Assembly: GCF_014252335.1 (NCBI RefSeq) | Contig: NZ_CP059218.1 | Location: 503,898-567,897, forward strand | Origin: Blattabacterium cuenoti | GTDB taxonomy: Bacteria; Bacteroidota; Bacteroidia; Flavobacteriales; Blattabacteriaceae | Length of the DNA stretch: 64,000 bases | Direction: 5' to 3' | Part shown: one piece after another, positions 1 to 9,750 of the stretch | How positions within the stretch are numbered: position 1 is the first letter of the stretch | Layout of the letters: the number at the start of each line of letters is the position of its first letter | Notes under the pieces: generated by a model | The model's database searches: none | What the model was told of the DNA's origin: nothing | The model's input: the letters and a program-made list of their open reading frames with translations, nothing else | Made by a program: the position numbers and the translations under genes

Positions 1-59
1 GCTACATGTTTAGGGATATTATCATTATTATTTAAATTTTTTTCTAAACGTGTATTCAT
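1..59 (-). CDS. uppS: isoprenyl (undecaprenyl) diphosphate synthase, N-terminal fragment cut by window edge
   Basis: An ATG at 59-57 on the minus strand opens a frame reading MNTRLEKNLNNNDNIPKHVA before the window ends. The stretch IPKHVA is the usual lead-in to the UppS signature (IPKHVAIIMDGNGRWA in the family). This enzyme condenses isopentenyl diphosphate onto farnesyl diphosphate to make the C55 carrier lipid for peptidoglycan. It follows nadK on the same strand after a 67-base gap, and nadK and uppS are neighbours in many Bacteroidetes. Only 19 full codons are visible, so the call rests on one short motif plus the neighbour. Confidence 0.68.
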   Translation of the reverse strand, partial: MNTRLEKNLNNNDNIPKHV

Positions 60-126
60 TAGTTCAGCAATAAACAATACCAATCAAATAATATACAGAA
101 AAATAGATTGATCTTCAAATATTGAA

Positions 127-1017
127 TTAATTTCTTTGATCCATACCCCATAATAATTTTTCTCTTAAAGTTTTATAATAAATATATTCTTGTTCTTGAA
201 TAAGATATATATAAAATGGAGCTTTTTTAATATATAATTCATTTTCTTCTTTTAACGAAGTTAATCTAGTATCCATAGATAAAGAATAATATTGAACACG
301 ACTATGTATTTTTAAATGAATTTTTTTATTATCCGAAATAATTAGTGGACGAGAAAATAAATTATGAGGAGAAATTGGTGTAATAACAAAATTATTATTA
401 TCAGGATCAATAATTGGACCTCCACAGCTTAAAGAATATCCAGTAGAACCAGTTGGTGTAGAAATAATCAATCCATCTGCCCAATAAGATGTTAAAAATT
501 TATTATCTATATAAGTATCTATAGTAATCATAGATACTGTTTCTTTTCGTAAGATAACTATTTCATTTAAAGCAAAATTAAAAAATGGTTTTTTATTATC
601 TATTAATATAGATGTTTCTAAACATAATAAACTTCTAGGACAAATATGAAATTTATAATTAAATATTTGATCAAGTTTTTTTATTAAATCTTCTTGATTA
701 AACGTTGCTAAAAATCCTAAATTACCTGTATTTACTCCAATAATGGGAATTCTAGTATCTCTGATCAATGTAATAGCATATAATATTGTTCCATCTCCAC
801 CAAAAGTAAACATAAACTTAAAATCTTTTGTTAATTCATTATAATTATAAATTATAGGAAATTTTAAATGTTTTAATTCTTGAAATGATGATAATAAATC
901 AAAAAATGATTTTTCTATATATATATCTATTGCATGATGATATGCATAAGTTATAAATTGAATAAAATATGGAATATTTTTGGCAATAAATCTTTGTCCA
1001 TATAAAGCTATTTTCAT
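127..1017 (-). CDS. nadK: NAD kinase
   Basis: This is a cytoplasmic NAD kinase, which phosphorylates NAD with ATP to give NADP. The 296-residue length is normal for the family. The diagnostic GGDGT motif lies at residues 73-77, followed by a VNTGNLGFL stretch. Further on come an N-E pair (FALNEIVI) and a glycine-rich segment, TPTGSTGYSLSCGGP, typical of the substrate-binding domain. The C-terminal part is somewhat degenerate but complete. It is probably co-transcribed with uppS downstream. Confidence 0.95.
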   Translation of the reverse strand: MKIALYGQRFIAKNIPYFIQFITYAYHHAIDIYIEKSFFDLLSSFQELKHLKFPIIYNYNELTKDFKFMFTFGGDGTILYAITLIRDTRIPIIGVNTGNLGFLATFNQEDLIKKLDQIFNYKFHICPRSLLCLETSILIDNKKPFFNFALNEIVILRKETVSMITIDTYIDNKFLTSYWADGLIISTPTGSTGYSLSCGGPIIDPDNNNFVITPISPHNLFSRPLIISDNKKIHLKIHSRVQYYSLSMDTRLTSLKEENELYIKKAPFYIYLIQEQEYIYYKTLREKLLWGMDQRN

Positions 1018-1090
1018 TTTAGAAATGTTATGTTTAAGTAATTTACTAAATTACTTATAAAAATGTATTTTCACTTTGTTATGATGCAAC

Positions 1091-2035
1091 ATGAAAAATT
1101 ATTTTTTTACTTCTAAAATATTATTATTTGGAGAATATGTCATTCTAGAAAATTATAGTGGATTATCTATTCCAAATCATTTTTATACAGGATATTTAAA
1201 ATTTCCATCTGTATTTCGTTATTATAATAACAAGCAATTTAACTATACTAATCATGAATTAAGAAAATTTGCTTTTTTTTTAAAAAAAACAAGAATAAAT
1301 ATTGATTTTAATAAATTATATAATGACCTTAATAAAGGTATTATATTTTCTTCTAATATTCCTAAAGGATATGGAATTGGTAGTTCAGGTGCTTTAGTTG
1401 CTGCTATATATCATAAATATTATATAGCACCACAACCACAACAACAGAAAGGTCAACTATCAATGAATAATATAATTGCATTAAAACAAATTTTTAGTCA
1501 AATGGAGTCATATTTCCATGGAATTAGTTCTGGGATGGATCCGTTAATTTGTTATTTAAATAAACCAATTTTAATTAAATCAAAAAATGATATTACTATT
1601 GTCAATCTACCAAAAAAATTAAATCAAAATATTGGAAAAGGTGCTATATTTTTATTAAATTCAGGATTTCCAAAAAGAACTTATTCTATGATAAAAATTT
1701 TTTTCAACAAACTACAAAATACACAATTTAAAAAAATTTTCATTAAAGAATTTATACAATATAATAATAAATGTATTGTTTCCTTTCTACAAGGAAATTT
1801 CAAAATTTTATTCCATAATATCAAAATTATTTCCTTTTGGATATTAAAATATTTAAATACAATGATACCAAAACAAATATTAAAAATTTGGAAATATGGA
1901 TTATTAAATAATATTTTTTATTTAAAATTATGTGGATCAGGTGGTGGAGGATTTACTATTGGATTTACTTATGATTATGATTTATCTAAAAAAAAATTAA
2001 AAAAATATCAAACAATCGTAATTTTTAGATTTTAA
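1091..2035 (+). CDS. GHMP-family kinase (Bacteroidetes GYDIA-type; mevalonate-kinase-like)
   Basis: This is a GHMP small-molecule kinase. The N-terminal SKILLFGEYVILE segment is the usual lead-in of mevalonate-kinase-like members. The ATP-binding motif PKGYGIGSSGA lies at residues 91-101 and motif 3, CGSGGGG, at about 281-287. Length (314 residues) and pattern fit the Bacteroidetes GHMP kinase usually found beside mevalonate-pathway genes. No such partner lies here: the next genes are rluB (8-base gap) and aroQ. Its substrate is not known to me. It is not IspE, because the IspE N-terminal pattern is absent. Confidence 0.75.
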   Translation: MKNYFFTSKILLFGEYVILENYSGLSIPNHFYTGYLKFPSVFRYYNNKQFNYTNHELRKFAFFLKKTRINIDFNKLYNDLNKGIIFSSNIPKGYGIGSSGALVAAIYHKYYIAPQPQQQKGQLSMNNIIALKQIFSQMESYFHGISSGMDPLICYLNKPILIKSKNDITIVNLPKKLNQNIGKGAIFLLNSGFPKRTYSMIKIFFNKLQNTQFKKIFIKEFIQYNNKCIVSFLQGNFKILFHNIKIISFWILKYLNTMIPKQILKIWKYGLLNNIFYLKLCGSGGGGFTIGFTYDYDLSKKKLKKYQTIVIFRF

Positions 2036-2043
2036 AATAAATC

Positions 2044-2793
2044 ATGATAATCCAAAATAAAAAAATTCAATATTTACGTTTAAATCATTTTTTATCTATA
2101 TCTGGTATTGCTTCTAGACGAAATGCTGATAAATTAATTAAATCAGGAATTGTTAAAATAAATGGAAAATTAGTCAATAAACTGGGAACTTATATTCATA
2201 TTAATGATATTGTAACAGTGTATGGAACACGTGTTAAAAGTCAAAAAAAAATATATATACTTATCAATAAACCAAAAGGATGTATTACTTCAACACATGA
2301 TCCATTACATAGAAAAACAATTATGAATTTAGTTACAACACAAAAAATAGAAAATCAAAAAATTTATCCTATTGGACGATTAGATTATTTTACTACAGGT
2401 GTTTTATTATTAACTAATGATGGATATATTACAAATATATTCACACATCCAAAATATAATATACAAAAAATTTATCATGTTGTTTTAAATAAAATGATTA
2501 CAAATGAAGATATAAATAAAATAAAAAATGGAAAAATTTATTTAAAAGAAGGTAAAGTGATAATTGATTATATAAAATATTTAAAATATAAAAATCAATT
2601 AAAAATAAAAATGCATATAGGATGGAATAAAATTATTAAAAGATTATTTAAAAAATTGCATTATAAAGTGATTAAATTAGATAGAATAAATTTTGGAGGA
2701 TTTACAAAAAATAAATTAAAAAGAGGAAAATATAAATTTTTATCACAAGAAAAAGTATATAATATGTTAAAACAACATTTATATCATTTATGA
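2044..2793 (+). CDS. rluB: 23S rRNA pseudouridine synthase, RluB family
   Basis: An N-terminal S4 RNA-binding domain (about residues 13-60, with SGIASRRNADKLI) is followed by the RsuA/RluB-type catalytic domain. The catalytic motif GRLDYFTTGVLLLTNDG places the nucleophilic aspartate at residue 114. RluB members modify a uridine in helix 90 of 23S rRNA. Choosing RluB over RsuA or RluE rests on length and layout and is less certain than the family. The stop overlaps the aroQ start in an ATGA, which suggests translational coupling. Confidence 0.88.
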   Translation: MIIQNKKIQYLRLNHFLSISGIASRRNADKLIKSGIVKINGKLVNKLGTYIHINDIVTVYGTRVKSQKKIYILINKPKGCITSTHDPLHRKTIMNLVTTQKIENQKIYPIGRLDYFTTGVLLLTNDGYITNIFTHPKYNIQKIYHVVLNKMITNEDINKIKNGKIYLKEGKVIIDYIKYLKYKNQLKIKMHIGWNKIIKRLFKKLHYKVIKLDRINFGGFTKNKLKRGKYKFLSQEKVYNMLKQHLYHL

Positions 2794-3212
2794 AAAAAAT
2801 AAGTATAATTAATGGTCCAAATTTAAATCTTATAGGAACACGAGAAATTGAAATATATGGTAAAGATACATTTACAAAATATTTGAATAAAATTAAAACA
2901 AAATTTGTAAATATTGAACTGTCTTATTATCAAAGCAATTGTGAAGGTCAAATTATAAATATTTTACATAAAATTGGTTTCTGTATACTAGATGGTATCC
3001 TTTTAAATGCTGGTGCATATACTCATACATCTATAGGAATTGCAGATGCTATAAAATCTATAACTACTCCAGTTATAGAAATTCATATTTCTAATATTTA
3101 TTCTAGAGAATCTTTTAGAAAAAAATCTTTTTTATCTCCTGTTTGTAAAGGGACTATATTTGGTTTTGGATTAAAAACTTATGAATTAGGTATTTTAAGT
3201 TTTTCTATATAA
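2790..3212 (+). CDS. aroQ: 3-dehydroquinate dehydratase, type II
   Basis: This enzyme catalyses the third shikimate-pathway step, 3-dehydroquinate to 3-dehydroshikimate. It opens with the type II signature SIINGPNLNLIGTRE. The catalytic tyrosine is Tyr23 (EIYG) and the catalytic histidine lies in EIHISNIYSRESFR at residue 99, with NAGAYTHTS between them. At 140 residues it is full length. It starts inside the rluB stop (4-base overlap), and its last 18 bases overlap convergent engB. It contributes to aromatic amino acid and menaquinone precursors. Confidence 0.96.
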   Translation: MKKISIINGPNLNLIGTREIEIYGKDTFTKYLNKIKTKFVNIELSYYQSNCEGQIINILHKIGFCILDGILLNAGAYTHTSIGIADAIKSITTPVIEIHISNIYSRESFRKKSFLSPVCKGTIFGFGLKTYELGILSFSI

Positions 3213-3797
3213 AAATTTTTTATTTAAATTTTGTATATGTTGAATAATTTTTTTTCTTCCATCTTGATTTTTTATAAAAACAAATTTTTTATTAACCAAT
3301 TTATTAATTACATTTTGATATATATTTATATGATTATTTAAAAGTTTGAAACTTAATTTATCAGTTTTTGTAAATACAATACAAAAATGTATTTTATACA
3401 TAATTAATTTTTTTATAAAATTCAAATCAGATGTTTGAATAGTTAATCTACTATCTATAATCACAAAAACACAAACTAAATTATTTCTACTATGAAAAAT
3501 ATAATTATTCATTAATTGAATATTTTGTTGTTTGTGAAATTTTGATAATTTGGAAAATCCATATCCAGGTAAATCTACTATTTTCCATTTATTATCTATC
3601 AAAAAAAAATTAATATATTTAGTTTTGCCAGGAAAAGAAGATACTTTAGCAATTTTTATATTACCTAAAATAAAATTAATAAAACTAGATTTTCCTACAT
3701 TAGAACGCCCAATACAAGCATATTCTGGGTATATTGAACTTATTAATTGATTTGAATCAGTAACACTATATTCAAATTTAACAAAAAAATTTTTCAT
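3195..3797 (-). CDS. engB: ribosome-biogenesis GTPase EngB/YsxC
   Basis: This is a small TrmE-Era-EngA-like GTPase for assembly of the large ribosomal subunit. The P-loop GRSNVGKSS lies at residues 30-38, the G3 motif is DLPGYGFSK and the G4 motif is TKTD. It is 200 residues, normal for EngB. It is the last gene of the run starting at acpP, and its start overlaps the end of the upstream hydrolase gene by 20 bases. Its 3' end overlaps convergent aroQ by 18 bases. Confidence 0.95.
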   Translation of the reverse strand: MKNFFVKFEYSVTDSNQLISSIYPEYACIGRSNVGKSSFINFILGNIKIAKVSSFPGKTKYINFFLIDNKWKIVDLPGYGFSKLSKFHKQQNIQLMNNYIFHSRNNLVCVFVIIDSRLTIQTSDLNFIKKLIMYKIHFCIVFTKTDKLSFKLLNNHINIYQNVINKLVNKKFVFIKNQDGRKKIIQHIQNLNKKFLYRKT

Positions 3798-4554
3798 AAT
3801 TAAAATCTAATTTTGATAACCATTTTTCTAATATTGTAACAAAGATTTTTGGGTGTTCCATCATAGGAACATGTCCACATTTATCTATCCAATATAATTC
3901 AGAATGTGGTAATAATCTATGAAATTCTTGAGCAACTATTGGGGGGGTTACTGGATCTTGTTTTCCCCATATTAAACAAATAGGTTGTTGAATGATAGAT
4001 AAATCTTTAGACATATTATCTTTCATTGCACTTTTAGCGATATATAAGATTTTAATTCCTTTTTTTTTATCATTAACTATATTAAATACTTCATCTACTA
4101 ATTCTTTAGTTGCTATTTTTGGATCATAAAATACCTCTTGTGATTTTTTTTTTATATATTCATAATTTTCTCTTTTAGGAAAAGCTTCTCCAAAAGATTT
4201 TTCAAATAATCCAGAACTTCCAGTTAATACTAAAGAATGAACTAAATCATTTCTTTTTTTTGCTATAATTAGAGCAATATGTCCACCAAGAGAATTTCCT
4301 ATTAATGTAGCCTTTTGAATTCTAATTTTGATTAATAATTGTATAATATATTTTGATAAACTAAAAATATTTGTCAGTAATAAAGGCATTTTATAAATAG
4401 GTAATACAGGAATAATCACTTTATATCCTTTTTTTGGAAAAAATTCTAAGAGTGCATTAAAATTACTCAATCCCCCCATTAATCCATGAAGTAATATCAA
4501 TGGATGCCCCGTACCTTCTTTGATGTAAGAAAAGTCTTGTTTTTTAATAAACAT
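3778..4554 (-). CDS. alpha/beta hydrolase
   Basis: This is an alpha/beta-hydrolase fold protein of 258 residues. The oxyanion segment LLHGLMGG lies near residue 22. The nucleophile elbow is GNSLGG with Ser88, the acid is Asp200 in WGKQDPVTPP, and the histidine is His228 in KCGHVPMMEHP, so the triad is intact. There is no signal peptide, so it is probably cytoplasmic. The substrate cannot be told from sequence; related flavobacterial proteins sit beside rnc/fabF or engB genes. Being kept in such a reduced genome suggests a needed esterase or hydrolase role. Confidence 0.88.
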   Translation of the reverse strand: MFIKKQDFSYIKEGTGHPLILLHGLMGGLSNFNALLEFFPKKGYKVIIPVLPIYKMPLLLTNIFSLSKYIIQLLIKIRIQKATLIGNSLGGHIALIIAKKRNDLVHSLVLTGSSGLFEKSFGEAFPKRENYEYIKKKSQEVFYDPKIATKELVDEVFNIVNDKKKGIKILYIAKSAMKDNMSKDLSIIQQPICLIWGKQDPVTPPIVAQEFHRLLPHSELYWIDKCGHVPMMEHPKIFVTILEKWLSKLDFNYEKFFC

Positions 4555-4563
4555 ATTTATGTT

Positions 4564-5283
4564 TTATCTTCTTTCTTTGTTCATAATAATATATGCTTCT
4601 TTTGCCGCATTTTCTTCAGATTTTTTTTTTGAAAATCCTTTCCCTATTGTTTGAATTCCATCATTGATTAATGTTAATTTAGATAAATAATAATCTTTAT
4701 CTTGATTGGATATTTGATGACTATCTTCTTTATAAGTTTCAAATTTGATAAAAAATTTGTTTTTTTGAGCCCATTCTAAAATCCATACTTTATAACTAAA
4801 AATTTCTTTTTGTATTTTAGATAAGTCAACATAATAATGTAATATTTTATCATAAATAAAACGTTTACATCCTAAATATCCAAGTTCTAAATAAACAAAT
4901 CCTATTAAAGCTTCTAATGTATTTCCTAAAATATTATAAAATTTATGATTTAAAAAAATATTTTCAAACAATAATTTCTTGGAAATTTTATTTAAATTTT
5001 TTCTGCATACTATTTTTGATCTAACTTGTGTTAGATCTCCTTCTTTTTTTTCTGGTAGCTCTTCACACAAAAAATGTGAAATAATAGAATTTAATACTGC
5101 ATCTCCAAGAAATTCTAATCTATGAAAATCTAAATAATCATGATTTGAAGATTTTATTTTAGTATTCATTAAATCATATACAAATACTTTTTTTAAAAGT
5201 GTTAAATTTTTAGGATCAAATCCTAATATTTTTTTTAATGCATCAATTGAAAAAATTGAATTTTCTTTTTTTTGAATAATCAT
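4564..5283 (-). CDS. rnc: ribonuclease III
   Basis: This double-strand-specific endoribonuclease processes rRNA precursors. The signature HRLEFLGDAVL lies at residues 54-64 with the catalytic Glu and Asp, and a second acidic motif, NTLEALIGFVYLE, follows. A C-terminal double-stranded RNA-binding domain starts near residue 165 and ends in the typical KKKSEENAAKEAY segment. The length of 239 residues is normal. It lies 17 bases downstream of fabF in the acpP-fabF-rnc order that is widely conserved. Confidence 0.95.
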   Translation of the reverse strand: MIIQKKENSIFSIDALKKILGFDPKNLTLLKKVFVYDLMNTKIKSSNHDYLDFHRLEFLGDAVLNSIISHFLCEELPEKKEGDLTQVRSKIVCRKNLNKISKKLLFENIFLNHKFYNILGNTLEALIGFVYLELGYLGCKRFIYDKILHYYVDLSKIQKEIFSYKVWILEWAQKNKFFIKFETYKEDSHQISNQDKDYYLSKLTLINDGIQTIGKGFSKKKSEENAAKEAYIIMNKERR

Positions 5284-5300
5284 AATAATAGTATTATTAC

Positions 5301-6569
5301 TTACTTGACTATTTTGTTAAATAAAATACATACATTATGTCCACCAAAACCAAAAGTATTGCATAGATTTATATTAACATATTTTTTTATTTTATTATTT
5401 GGTATAAAATTGATTTTTGAATCTATTTTATTATCAATTTGAAATAAATTAATAGTTGGAGGAATGATATTTTTAGTTAATGGTAAAATCGAAGCTATTG
5501 CTTCGATAGCTCCAGCTGCCCCTAATAAATGTCCAGTCATGGATTTAGTAGAATTAATATATATTTTATAAATGTGTTCACCAAATACTTTTTTAATAGC
5601 TTTAATTTCTGCTAAATCTCCTAAAATAGTAGATGTTCCATGAGAATTAATATGATTAACTTCTTTATATGTAATTCCTGCATCTTTCATAGCTAATTTC
5701 ATAGCTATAATTATCCCTTTTCCTTCTGGATGTGGAGTAGTAATATGATATGCATCTCCTGACATACCAATACCTCCTATTTCTGCATACATTTTAGCGT
5801 TTCTATTTTTTGCATGAAAATATTCTTCTAATATAAGACATCCTGCTCCCTCTCCTAAAACAAATCCATCTCTATTTTTATCAAAAGGACGAGAAGCAGT
5901 TTTATAATCTTCATTTCTAGTAGATAAAGCATGTAAAGCATTAAATCCGCCAACTCCACTTTGCGTAATTGCCGCTTCTGAACCACCTGATATTATAATA
6001 TCCGCTTTTCCCAAACATATTAAATGATATGCATCAACAATAGCATTTGATGAAGACGCACAAGCAGAAACTGTAGCATAATTTGGTCCATGAATTCCAT
6101 ATTTCATTGAAATATATCCAGAAGTTGTATCAATTAACATTTTAGGAATAAAATATGGACTAAATCTAGGTGATCCATCTCCTTTTACATAATTAGAAAT
6201 AGAATTTTCTAAATTAAGTAATCCTCCTATTCCAGATGCCCAAACTACACCAATTCGTTCTTTATTAATGTTTTTATTAGTAAAATTAATTTTACTATCT
6301 ATTATTGCTTCATCCGTAGCAATAATACCATATTGAATACAATGATCTAATTTTATACGATCCTTTGAATTAAAAAAAATACTAGCATCATAATTTTTTA
6401 ATTCACAAGCAAATTTGGTTTTATATTTTTTAGTATTAAAATAAGTAATGAGTTCACATCCATTTACTCCATTAATAAGTGATCTCCAATAATCTTTTAT
6501 ATTATTTCCTATAGGTGTTATACACCCCATCCCAGTTACTACTACTCTTTTTTTTTTATATTTTATCAT
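5301..6569 (-). CDS. fabF: beta-ketoacyl-ACP synthase II
   Basis: This condensing enzyme elongates acyl-ACP with malonyl-ACP in fatty acid synthesis. The Cys-His-His triad is visible: Cys170 in VSACASSSNAI, a histidine in NSHGTST and a histidine in TGHLLGAAG. The length of 422 residues is normal. It lies 9 bases downstream of acpP, its substrate carrier. With fabG and the LpxC/FabZ fusion elsewhere in the window, three fatty-acid-synthesis activities are represented. Confidence 0.97.
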   Translation of the reverse strand: MIKYKKKRVVVTGMGCITPIGNNIKDYWRSLINGVNGCELITYFNTKKYKTKFACELKNYDASIFFNSKDRIKLDHCIQYGIIATDEAIIDSKINFTNKNINKERIGVVWASGIGGLLNLENSISNYVKGDGSPRFSPYFIPKMLIDTTSGYISMKYGIHGPNYATVSACASSSNAIVDAYHLICLGKADIIISGGSEAAITQSGVGGFNALHALSTRNEDYKTASRPFDKNRDGFVLGEGAGCLILEEYFHAKNRNAKMYAEIGGIGMSGDAYHITTPHPEGKGIIIAMKLAMKDAGITYKEVNHINSHGTSTILGDLAEIKAIKKVFGEHIYKIYINSTKSMTGHLLGAAGAIEAIASILPLTKNIIPPTINLFQIDNKIDSKINFIPNNKIKKYVNINLCNTFGFGGHNVCILFNKIVK

Positions 6570-6578
6570 ATAAAATAT

Positions 6579-6827
6579 TCATACTTTTTTATCTTTTATA
6601 AGCTCTTGAATAGATGTTATTGCCTCTTTAACAGTAGTAATTTTTTCTGCTTCTTCATCAGAAATACTAATATTAAATTCTTTTTCAAATTCCATAATTA
6701 ATTCCACAATATCCAAAGAATCAGCTCCTAAATCATTAGCAAAATTAGCAGATGGAATTACATCTTTCTTTTCTATTCCTAATTTGTCAGAAATAATAGA
6801 ATTAATTTTTGATGAAATATCAGACAT
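6579..6827 (-). CDS. acpP: acyl carrier protein
   Basis: This is an 82-residue acidic acyl carrier protein. Ser37 in the DSLDIVEL motif (GADSLDIVEL) is the 4'-phosphopantetheine attachment site. It carries growing acyl chains for FabF, FabG and FabZ. It is the first gene of the acpP-fabF-rnc-hydrolase-engB run, and a Bacteroidetes-type -7 element lies 23 bases upstream. Confidence 0.97.
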   Translation of the reverse strand: MSDISSKINSIISDKLGIEKKDVIPSANFANDLGADSLDIVELIMEFEKEFNISISDEEAEKITTVKEAITSIQELIKDKKV

Positions 6828-6849
6828 AAATTAAAATTTTGATTTCATA

Positions 6850-6857
6850 CAAAATTA
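6850..6857 (-). promoter_or_regulatory. possible Bacteroidetes -7 promoter element for the acpP operon
   Basis: The minus strand reads TAATTTTG, matching the Bacteroidetes housekeeping -7 consensus TAnnTTTG, 23 bases before the acpP ATG. No clear -33 TTG/TTTG partner is visible at the expected spacing, and such matches are not rare in AT-rich DNA. The call depends mainly on its place before an operon's first gene. Confidence 0.3.
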
Positions 6858-6937
6858 GAAAACTTTTTTAAATAAAAAATGAATTTTTTAAATTATTGAA
6901 TATGATTTATTTAGGTAATTATTAAATATTTTAATTT

Positions 6938-7177
6938 TTATAATAAAATAATTATATAATTATTATATATTTTCAATATCCCACCATATAAGATTTGTAA
7001 TTCTACTTGTTTATGATCATATAATTGTATTATTTTTATCAATCCTGTTTTCAATATAGCAATCAATGGTGCATGATTTTTTAATAATTGAAAACTACCA
7101 TATTCTCCAGGGAGAATCACTGACTTAACATGATTTTTATATAATAATTGTTGATCATTAATAATTTTTATTTTCAT
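6938..7177 (-). CDS. atpC: F1Fo ATP synthase epsilon subunit, short form
   Basis: This is the epsilon subunit of F1, linking rotor and catalytic head. The 79 residues cover only the N-terminal beta-sandwich (SVILPGEYGSFQLLKNHAPLIAILKTG). The C-terminal helical hairpin that inhibits ATP hydrolysis in the 130-140-residue versions is absent. Short epsilons are common in Bacteroidetes, so this need not be a symbiont-specific loss. It follows atpD after 2 bases, away from the other atp genes, as is usual in this phylum. Confidence 0.9.
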   Translation of the reverse strand: MKIKIINDQQLLYKNHVKSVILPGEYGSFQLLKNHAPLIAILKTGLIKIIQLYDHKQVELQILYGGILKIYNNYIIILL

Positions 7178-7179
7178 TA

Positions 7180-8763
<1,584 letters not shown>

Positions 8764-8808
8764 TTAACAGATTATTAAATTATTTAAAGTTACAAAAATT
8801 AAAAAATT

Positions 8809-9750
8809 TTGAAAATTTACTCATGTATAGAGGATTTTTACTCATTTTCTCCATGTGTATTTTCACTTGGATTTTTTGATGGAGTTCATTTGGGTCATAA
8901 AAAATTAATTAATTATTTATTAAAACAAACAAAAAAAGAAAAATATACCTCTGTTTTATTAACTTTTAATCCTCATCCTAAGGAAGTATTAAATCCAAAA
9001 CAAAAAATATTTTATTTAAATACTTTATCTGAAAAGATATGTCATTTAAAACAAACTGGAATTGAACATCTTATTATTCATCCTTTTACAACAAAATTTT
9101 CACAAATGAATATTCAAAATTTTTTAAAAAACAAATTACTTTCTTCAATTAAAATTGAAATTTTTATAATAGGATATGATTTTCATGTAGGAAAAAATAG
9201 AATACATGCTTATAATAATTTACAATATTGTTCAAAATTATATGGATTTACATTAAAACAAATAAATCCATATAAAATACAAAATACAATAATATGTTCT
9301 ACTAATATTAGACAATCTATTTTAAATGGAGACATTAAGTGGTCAAATCAAGCTTTAGGTTATTCATATTCTTTATCTGGTTATGTTATTAAAGGGAATG
9401 GAATAGGTAGAAAAATATTAACTTATCCTACTGCTAATATTCAAATAACTAATAATAAAATACTTCCTAAAAAAGGAGTTTATGCCGTCAATGTTTTATT
9501 TTTAGAAACAATATATCAAGGAATTATGAATATCGGAACTTCACCAACTATAAATATAAATAATAAAAAAATTAAAATTGAAGTTCATATTTTTAATTTT
9601 TGCAAGATTTTATATGGTAAAATAATCAATCTGTTTATTATAGAAATGATTAGAGAAGAAAAAAAATTTAATTCCATTCAAGAATTAAAAACACAAATTA
9701 AATTGGATCAAATAACAGCAAAATCTGTTTTAAAATTTCAATCAAGTTGA
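8809..9750 (+). CDS. ribF: bifunctional riboflavin kinase/FMN adenylyltransferase (TTG start)
   Basis: This enzyme makes FMN and then FAD from riboflavin. The N-terminal nucleotidyltransferase domain has GFFDGVHLGH. The C-terminal flavokinase domain starts near residue 185 with GNGIGRKILTYPTAN. The 313-residue length is normal. The start is TTG at 8809; the N-terminus MKIYSCIEDF aligns with family starts and no ATG precedes the conserved GFFDG region, so TTG is well supported. The stop overlaps the next gene's TTG start as TTGA. Confidence 0.94.
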   Translation: MKIYSCIEDFYSFSPCVFSLGFFDGVHLGHKKLINYLLKQTKKEKYTSVLLTFNPHPKEVLNPKQKIFYLNTLSEKICHLKQTGIEHLIIHPFTTKFSQMNIQNFLKNKLLSSIKIEIFIIGYDFHVGKNRIHAYNNLQYCSKLYGFTLKQINPYKIQNTIICSTNIRQSILNGDIKWSNQALGYSYSLSGYVIKGNGIGRKILTYPTANIQITNNKILPKKGVYAVNVLFLETIYQGIMNIGTSPTININNKKIKIEVHIFNFCKILYGKIINLFIIEMIREEKKFNSIQELKTQIKLDQITAKSVLKFQSS